The position numbers and the translations under genes are program-made. The notes beneath the pieces were generated by a model. The model was given only the letters and a program-made list of their open reading frames with translations. It had not been told where the DNA came from and did not search any database. 64,000 bases of DNA, from positions 34,830-98,829 of the forward strand of contig NZ_QOCW01000017.1 of the NCBI RefSeq assembly GCF_003318295.1, given 5' to 3'. The DNA is from Bacillus taeanensis. Its GTDB lineage: Bacteria > Bacillota > Bacilli > Bacillales > UBA6769. Positions 58,583 to 64,000 of the stretch are shown piece after piece (the stretch's first letter is position 1; each line of letters starts with the position of its first letter).

Positions 58583-59791
58583 ATGAAGAAAAAATCGGTC
58601 ATATGTATACTGTTCCTTCTCATTTTAAGTTTATTAGCAGGATGCTGGAGCCGACGGGAATTAAACGAACTTGCCATCCTAACAGCTGTTGGAATTGATA
58701 AAGGTGAAACCGAAGATTCGCTCCTTATTACGGCTCAAGTTGTGAATCCCGGTGAAGTAGCTGCTCAAGCGGGTGCAACAAACCGGACGCCAGTCTCTGT
58801 CTATCAAGAAGAGGGCAGGACGATTTTTGAAGCGATAAGACGAATGTCGACCATGATGCCAAGAAAGCTTTATTGGTCGCATCTTCGCATGATTGTCATT
58901 GGTGAGGGACTTGCTGAAGAAGTAGGCATAAAAAAAGTACTTGATGTTTTATCGCGTGATCATGAGCTTCGAACTGATTTTTATATTGTGATCGCAAAAG
59001 AGGTGAAGGCAGGAGAAGTTGTTAAAGTATTAACTCATGCTGACGATATTCCGGCAAATAAATTGTTTACCTCTTTGGAAGTTTCAGAAAAAACATGGGC
59101 CCCATCTGTTTCAATTACATTAGACGAACTAATTGCTGACATTGTAAGTGATGGAAAACACCCAGTGTTAACAGGATTAAAGATGATCGGGGATCCTAAA
59201 GTAGGACAGTCGCAAAAAAATGTCGAAACAACGATGTCAGAAACCATTTTAAAGTATTCAGGAATCGGCATGTTTAAAAAAGATAAGCTGATCGGCTGGT
59301 TAAATGAAAAGGAAAGCAAAGGCTATAACTATATTGTCGGGCATGTTGACAGCACAGTAGGAGATGTTAAATGTCCACAAGGTGGAAAGCTTGTTATTGA
59401 AGTCGTGCGCACAGATTCGCAAATAAAAGGCAAGGTGAAAAATGGAGAGCCTGAAATCACCGTTAATCTTTTTATAGAAGGAAACATCAACGAAGTGCAG
59501 TGCAGAATTGATTTAACAAAAAAAGAAACGATTAAAGAGTTGAATCGTCTTGCAGCTGAAGTGGTAAAAGATATTATAGAAAGCGCGCTTGCAAAAGCAA
59601 AAGAAGAAGAAGCCGATATTTTCGGTTTTGGAGAAGTAATTCACCGCTCCGATCCGAAAGAGTGGAAGAAGCTAAAGAAAAATTGGGATAAAACGTTTAA
59701 AGAAATTCCAGTTACAATAAATGTTGATTATCATATCCGCCGCACAGGAACGGTTGGAAATTCGTTTTTAGAAGAAGTCGGTACAAACTAA
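58583..59791 (+). CDS. Ger(x)C-family spore germination lipoprotein (first copy)
   Basis: A 402-residue lipoprotein of the GerAC type, the third component of nutrient germinant receptors. Signal peptide with lipobox LLAGC (C21), then the family start WSRRELNELAILTAVGIDKGE, a central SRDHELRTDFYIVIAKE, ADDIPANKLFTSLE and the C-terminal FGFGEVIHRSDPKEWKKLKKNWD. ATG at 58583 follows AAGGTGACTAGGTG; the GTG just before it is an alternative. It is the first of two tandem paralogues; no GerAA or GerAB gene is next to them. Confidence 0.9.
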   Translation: MKKKSVICILFLLILSLLAGCWSRRELNELAILTAVGIDKGETEDSLLITAQVVNPGEVAAQAGATNRTPVSVYQEEGRTIFEAIRRMSTMMPRKLYWSHLRMIVIGEGLAEEVGIKKVLDVLSRDHELRTDFYIVIAKEVKAGEVVKVLTHADDIPANKLFTSLEVSEKTWAPSVSITLDELIADIVSDGKHPVLTGLKMIGDPKVGQSQKNVETTMSETILKYSGIGMFKKDKLIGWLNEKESKGYNYIVGHVDSTVGDVKCPQGGKLVIEVVRTDSQIKGKVKNGEPEITVNLFIEGNINEVQCRIDLTKKETIKELNRLAAEVVKDIIESALAKAKEEEADIFGFGEVIHRSDPKEWKKLKKNWDKTFKEIPVTINVDYHIRRTGTVGNSFLEEVGTN

Positions 59792-59906
59792 GAGGACGCT
59801 GGTCGTTGTAGAGAAGTCTATTGATTCGCATAAAAGATTGTGGGGAGCAAACATTAAAAAGAACGAACAGGGTGAATGCTTTTAATGAATAGAAGGTGAT
59901 GAAAAA

Positions 59907-61124
59907 ATGAAAAGAAAATGGGTTGTAGGTCTCGTGTTTCTTCTCATTTTAAATTTATTAACAGGCTGTTGGAGCCGGCGTGAATTAAATGATCTTGCTA
60001 TCATGACCGCTGTTGGTATTGACAAAGGAGAAGAAGAAAATTCGCTTTTAATGACCGTTCAAGTTGTAAACCCAGGCGAAGTAGCCTCTCAAGCAGGTGC
60101 GACAAATCGAACTCCCGTCTCAGTTTATCAAGAAGAAGCGGACACGGTCTTTGAAGCGATAAGAAAAATGTCAACGGTGATGCCGCGAAAGTTGTACTGG
60201 TCGCATTTAAGAATGGTTGTGATTGGGGAAGAACTTGCTAAAGAAGTTGGAATTAATAAAGTCCTTGATTTTTTATCACGCGATCATGAACTTCGCACAG
60301 ACTTTTATCTTGTTGTTACAAAAGAGGCAAAAGCAGAAGACATCGTTAAAATATTAACACATGCCGATGATATTCCAGCAAATAAATTGTTTACTTCTTT
60401 GGAAATCTCCCAAAAAGCCTGGGCCCCATCTGTTTCTGTTGCATTAGACGAACTGATTTCTGATCTTGTAAGCGATGGCAAACATCCTGTCTTAACAGGG
60501 TTAAAGATGATTGGCGATCCTAAAGTAGGAGCAGAGCAGAAAAATGTTGAAACAACGATGTCGGAAACAATTTTAAAATATTCAGGGATTGCGATGTTTA
60601 AAGACGATAAGCTGAAAGCCTGGTTAAATGAGTCACAAAGTAAAGGCTATAACTATATTATGGGGAAAGTTGAAAGCACAGCGATCGATGTTAAGTGTCC
60701 AAAGGGCGGCAAGCTTGTTATTGAACTGATTCGTACAGATACAGAAGTAAAAGCAAAAGTGAAAGATGGAAAACCTGAAATAACAGTTGATTTGTTTGCG
60801 GAAGGAAATGTTGGTGAAGTGCAGTGCAGCATTGATTTAACAAAAACAGAAACAATTGAAAAGCTGAATACGGGATTAGAAAAAGACATTCAATCCCATA
60901 TGAAAGACACGATTGATAAAGCAAAAGAAGAGGGAACTGATATTTTCGGATTTGGAGAGGCGGTTCATCGCTCCAATCCAAAAGAGTGGAAAAAGCTAAA
61001 AAAAGAGTGGGATGAAGCCTTTCAGGAACTGAAGGTTACCATTAATATAGATGGTCATATTCGCCGGACAGGAACGGTTGGAAATTCGTTTTTAGAAGAG
61101 GCAGATAGCGATGCTGAGAAATAA
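59907..61124 (+). CDS. Ger(x)C-family spore germination lipoprotein (second copy)
   Basis: A 405-residue paralogue of the preceding gene, collinear over its full length and strongly similar at both DNA and protein level (WSRRELNDLAIMTAVGIDKGE, SRDHELRTDFYLVVTKE, HIRRTGTVGNSFLEE). Lipobox LLTGC (C21). GAAGGTGATG precedes the ATG. The pair looks like a tandem duplication. The conserved C-terminal NPKEWKKLKKEWDEAF suggests both are functional. Confidence 0.9.
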   Translation: MKRKWVVGLVFLLILNLLTGCWSRRELNDLAIMTAVGIDKGEEENSLLMTVQVVNPGEVASQAGATNRTPVSVYQEEADTVFEAIRKMSTVMPRKLYWSHLRMVVIGEELAKEVGINKVLDFLSRDHELRTDFYLVVTKEAKAEDIVKILTHADDIPANKLFTSLEISQKAWAPSVSVALDELISDLVSDGKHPVLTGLKMIGDPKVGAEQKNVETTMSETILKYSGIAMFKDDKLKAWLNESQSKGYNYIMGKVESTAIDVKCPKGGKLVIELIRTDTEVKAKVKDGKPEITVDLFAEGNVGEVQCSIDLTKTETIEKLNTGLEKDIQSHMKDTIDKAKEEGTDIFGFGEAVHRSNPKEWKKLKKEWDEAFQELKVTINIDGHIRRTGTVGNSFLEEADSDAEK

Positions 61125-61191
61125 TTAGCTGGTTGATGAATAAGATGAAACACTTTGTCGAAAAATAATCTAATAATTTTTTTATGACCAT

Positions 61192-61221
61192 GTATATATT
61201 CCCAGAAATCTGATCAAAATG
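61192..61221 (+). promoter_or_regulatory. Candidate sigma-F promoter of spoIIQ
   Basis: GTATA (61192-61196), a 15-base spacer and GATCAAAATG (61212-61221), which fits the sigma-F/G -10 GGnnAnAnTR at nearly all positions. The leader would be very short, with the ribosome site at its start, which is a weakness. Confidence 0.4.
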
Positions 61222-61241
61222 GTTTCTGAGGTGATGAAAAA

Positions 61242-62075
61242 ATGAAAGATGAAAACAAAAATTCTTCTCGCGTTAAAGAAATGCCGACAAAACTGCAAAA
61301 GTTGGCACGTAAACGTTGGGTCTTTCCTGCCGTCTATATTGGATTTGCCGCGATTGTGTTAGTAACAGTTCTTTGGATGCAAAGCGGGTCAAATGAAGGT
61401 TCGCCAAATACGAATACAGAGGTTGAGTACAATCCAACTGGTTATGAGTATAATGATGATGCTGTTGCCGTTAATGCTCGTCCAGAAGTATTTAAGCAGC
61501 CTGTCATTGGTGATGATATTAAGATTAAAGTTCCATACTATGATGTCGAAGCTTCAGCTGAAGAACAAGAATCTGCTCTCGTATTTTATAATAATAGTTA
61601 TTTCCAAAATGAAGGGATCGACTATGCAAAAGAGAGCGGTGAAACATTTGATGTTGTTGCTGCGATGAGTGGTCAGGTTGTGAAGGCGGAAAAAGATGAT
61701 TTATTAGGTTATGTGGTTCACATTGAACATCAAGATGGCGTTATGACGTACTATCAAAGTCTTGAAAACGTAAAAGTAGAAAAAGGCGAAGAGGTTGTCC
61801 AAGGTGATGTGCTTGGTCAAGCAGGACGCAGTGCTTTTAATAAAGATGCCGGTGTTCACGCACACTTTGAAATCCGTAAAGATGGTCAAGCTGTAAATCC
61901 GATTAACTATTTTGAGAAATCAGCCGCGTCTCTTGAAGATGTCAATGCATCTGATGAAGTAAAAGCAGATGATCAAGATACGGAAAGCGAGAAAGAAGAA
62001 CGCAGCGAAACAGAAGATAGTGAAGACAAAAAAGCAGAGCCAAAAGATGCTTCTGCTGCAATGACAAATGCCTAA
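61242..62075 (+). CDS. spoIIQ: Stage II sporulation protein Q
   Basis: Forespore membrane protein that pairs with SpoIIIAH to form the channel needed for late sigma-G activity; 277 residues. One helix at about 26-46, then a degenerate LytM (M23) domain at about 115-222. HAHFE (206-210) keeps the HxH metal motif, but the first zinc ligand position is N123 in FQNEGID instead of histidine, so no peptidase activity is expected, as in B. subtilis. The acidic Glu/Asp/Lys tail after residue 225 is variable. ATG follows GAGGTG. Confidence 0.94.
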   Translation: MKDENKNSSRVKEMPTKLQKLARKRWVFPAVYIGFAAIVLVTVLWMQSGSNEGSPNTNTEVEYNPTGYEYNDDAVAVNARPEVFKQPVIGDDIKIKVPYYDVEASAEEQESALVFYNNSYFQNEGIDYAKESGETFDVVAAMSGQVVKAEKDDLLGYVVHIEHQDGVMTYYQSLENVKVEKGEEVVQGDVLGQAGRSAFNKDAGVHAHFEIRKDGQAVNPINYFEKSAASLEDVNASDEVKADDQDTESEKEERSETEDSEDKKAEPKDASAAMTNA

Positions 62076-62090
62076 CAAATAAGGTGCAAA

Positions 62091-62126
62091 AAAGTTGACT
62101 CACAACAAGGTGGGTTAACTTTTTTT
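62091..62126 (+). terminator. Terminator of spoIIQ
   Basis: AAAGTTGACTCAC pairs with GTGGGTTAACTTT (two wobbles), followed by T's. Confidence 0.75.
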
Positions 62127-62174
62127 GTTACTACCGTGCATAATAATTTTACAGAAGGTTAAGGTAGGTGCCTC

Positions 62175-63448
62175 ATGAAGGAAGTAATTGGTTCTTATAA
62201 TATGATACTTGTGGCATTATCTACGATTATTTCTGTTGTCGCTTCGTATACGTCATTTGATATAAAAGAACGAATTGCTGAAAAGGCAAAGTTGGAAAAA
62301 ACGTGGTTGATTATTGGGGCAAGTGCTCTTGCAGTAGGGATATGGTCAACTCATTATATCGGAATGACAGCATTAAGGCTTCCGGTTATGTTTTCGTACA
62401 ACTGGTGGCTGACGCTTCTTTCAGTGCTTCCTCCTTTTGCCGCTTCAATGCTCACATTTTATTTATTGTCTGTTTATAAACACAAAAAGCTTCCTATTCT
62501 GTTTGCCGGAATCGCAATAGGATTAGGAATAAGTGTGATGCATTACCTTTCTATGAAAGCGATAACAATTCCTCGTCACATCGAATATGATCTTTTTTAT
62601 GTGAGTGTTTCGACTAGTGGAGCTGTTTTTTTTGCTTCGGCTACTTTATTTGTGTTTTCTTTTTTACGCATTCATTCTTCTATTCTCTTAAAAACAATCA
62701 GCGCGCTCTTAATGGGAGCGGCCGTTACATCGGCACACTATATTGGGATGAAAGGGATATCGTTTTTTCTTCCGAGCGTTTTTAAAAATTATGTAAACCC
62801 ATTCCAAATGGATACTACGATTCTCGTTGTAGGTGTCATTATTGGTTCTGGATTAATTTTTAATGCAATTTTTACGAAAACAAATATGGAGCGAACAACG
62901 ATGTTCAGTTTCGCTTATTATGATTCCGTAACGGAAATTCCAAATCGCCGGTTGTTTGAATTGAAATTAGCCGAAGCTTCTGAACAAGCAGCGCTTAAAG
63001 GGAGAGAGCTCGCTGTGATTTATATGGATTTTGATCGCTTTAAATGGATCAACGGCACGGCTGGTCATGCGGGGGCGATTACGTATTAAAAGAATTTGCT
63101 AAAAGAGTGAAGAAGCTAATTGGAAAGGATCATATACTTGCTCGTGTCGGCGGTGATGAATTTATTCTTCTGCTCCCAAACATCGAATCCGAGCAGTGCG
63201 TGATCGCTCTTGCCGATCAAATTATTAAAAAAATGCAGAAGCCGATCTTCGTTGAGAACAACTCTTTTGTGGCAACAATCTCAGCGGGGATTACGATATT
63301 TCCGACGGTTACCAAGGAGGTTCATATGATTATACGGGATGCTGATCAGGCCCTTTCTTATGCAAAACAAAACGGAAGAAATCATTATCAACTTTTTAAC
63401 GAAATTCAGCCAGAAGTCCCCTTCCTCAAAAATTTGATAGAATTTTAG
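62175..63448 (+). pseudogene. MHYT-GGDEF diguanylate cyclase, frameshifted
   Basis: The N-terminal seven-helix MHYT sensor has the three repeated motifs STHYIGM, VMHYLSM and SAHYIGM. A GGDEF domain begins at YYDSVTEIPNRRLFELKL and reads MDFDRFKWINGTAGHAG. There the frame ends in ITY and a TAA (stop at 63087-63089). One extra G in the G5 run at 63071-63075 would restore GHAGGDYVLKEFAKRV and continue through an intact RVGGDEF active site to 63448. Intact length would be about 425 residues. It would make cyclic di-GMP. Either a recent pseudogene, a phase-variable gene or a sequencing error. Confidence 0.8.
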
Positions 63449-64000
63449 GTGGGGGATGAATGGCGTTTTTTTGTTTTTGTGCGCAGAAATAAAAAATAAT
63501 ACAATTTCCTTATATAAAAACATTTGTTCCTAATAGTAAAATAGAGGCATGGAGGTGAAACCCATGTATCGAACAATGAAAGTCCCGTTTTCTGCTTCTG
63601 CTGCTGCCATTCAAAAGTTGTTTGAGATTCGTCGTCTTTGTGCCGTTGTTTGGAATGATTGTGTTCAAATCGCCCGTTATTATTACCGGCTCGGCGGGGG
63701 ATGGATCACCAAGAGCGATCTTCAAAAGGAACTAAAAGGGCTCTATCCTCTTCACAGCCAAACAATTCAAGCTGTCGCTCATAAATTCCTTCAAGCAAGA
63801 GAGGGCGCGCAAAAAGCGAGAAAAGCAGGATTCAATGTCCGCTATCCTTGGAAGCATAAATTTGTGTTCAACTCCAAATGGGTCGGAGAATCGTTTACAC
63901 TTGAAGGGAAGAAAATCACCCTTTCATTAGGAATATGGAATGGCAAACGTCAGCCTAGATTAACACTTAAACTGCCTAAAGTCCCTCCAGGAAATGTGAA
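63449..64000 (+). mobile_element. Left part of an IS605/IS1341-like element
   Basis: Defined by the tnpB start; the exact left end is not identifiable, but it must lie between the GGDEF gene stop and tnpB. These elements end in subterminal hairpins rather than inverted repeats, and no convincing one was assigned. Confidence 0.5.
63564..64000 (+). CDS. tnpB: IS200/IS605-type TnpB (OrfB) protein, N-terminal part
   Basis: The first 145 codons of a gene that leaves the window at its right edge. The opening MYRTMKVPF ... IQKLFEIRRLCAVVWNDCVQ and LKGLYPLHSQTIQAVAHKFLQAREGAQKARKAG match the N-terminal helical region of TnpB-type RNA-guided nucleases of IS605/IS1341 elements. ATG at 63564 lies 6 bases after GGAGGTG. 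No tnpA precedes it, so it may be an IS1341-like, tnpB-only element. The catalytic RuvC and zinc-finger parts lie outside. Confidence 0.85.
   Translation, partial: MYRTMKVPFSASAAAIQKLFEIRRLCAVVWNDCVQIARYYYRLGGGWITKSDLQKELKGLYPLHSQTIQAVAHKFLQAREGAQKARKAGFNVRYPWKHKFVFNSKWVGESFTLEGKKITLSLGIWNGKRQPRLTLKLPKVPPGNV

Noticed and set aside
63044..63448. Separate GGDEF protein starting MDQRHGWSCGGDYV
   Set aside because: That start is an out-of-frame reading of the upstream gene; the segment is the frameshifted second half of the MHYT-GGDEF gene.

Overview
The window is a contiguous chromosomal segment of a spore-forming member of the Bacillaceae. The evidence is the sporulation and germination genes (spo0F, spoIIR, spoIID, spoIIQ, GerAB- and Ger(x)C-type proteins, a YhcN/YlaJ lipoprotein), Bacillus-type AGGAGG ribosome binding sites, many GTG/TTG starts, a low-to-moderate G+C content, and a gene order like the B. 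subtilis spo0F-fbaA-tal-murAB-rho-rpmE-tdk ... prfA-prmC-spoIIR-ywlB-ywlC-mntP-ywlE-rpiB-ywlG-glyA-upp-atp ... ywmB-murAA-spoIID-spoIIQ segment. It differs from B. subtilis in having an 11-subunit respiratory complex I operon (nuoABCDHIJKLMN), an extra atpZ, and no glpX between murAB and rho.

Layout. 1-7350: end of a DUF2529 gene, spo0F, two sugar-phosphate aldolase-type enzymes, murAB, rho, rpmE, tdk. 7351-15156: an accessory block with an HPr-like protein, a LacI regulator, a TRAP transporter (dctPQM) and a family 31 glycosidase. It is closed at 15157-15310 by a second, 89 percent identical copy of the last 41 codons and the terminator of tdk, so the block looks like an insertion that duplicated or replaced the tdk 3' end. 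15404-21594: sporulation lipoprotein, multi-PAS histidine kinase, CoA-disulfide reductase-like flavoprotein, and two decayed membrane-protein genes. 21714-34131: conserved housekeeping block from prfA to upp, with a DnaA-box cluster around the start of tsaC and two compact multi-hairpin DNA elements. 34406-42068: the ATP synthase operon, with palindromic structures in several gaps. 42130-42963: an RsbR-type stressosome gene on the opposite strand, flanked by an imperfect direct repeat. 43128-53910: the complex I operon, whose NuoC carries a 114-bp tandem repeat. 54005-62126: ywzB, ywmB, murAA, spoIID, a small hydrophilic protein, two tandem Ger(x)C lipoproteins and spoIIQ. 62175-63448: a frameshifted MHYT-GGDEF gene. 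63564-64000: the start of a TnpB-type transposon protein.

How the genes work together. Spo0F receives phosphate from sporulation kinases, and a PAS-rich kinase of that general type lies nearby. SpoIIR, SpoIID and SpoIIQ act in sequence after asymmetric division (sigma-E activation, engulfment, sigma-G channel). Complex I and the F1Fo synthase sit side by side as an energy-conversion region. The accessory block looks like a self-contained module for uptake (TRAP) and hydrolysis (GH31) of an unidentified glycoside under a LacI repressor. Several families of dispersed palindromic repeats occupy intergenic spaces. No rRNA, tRNA or CRISPR array was seen. All similarity statements come from recognising motifs and gene order by eye; no database search was run.
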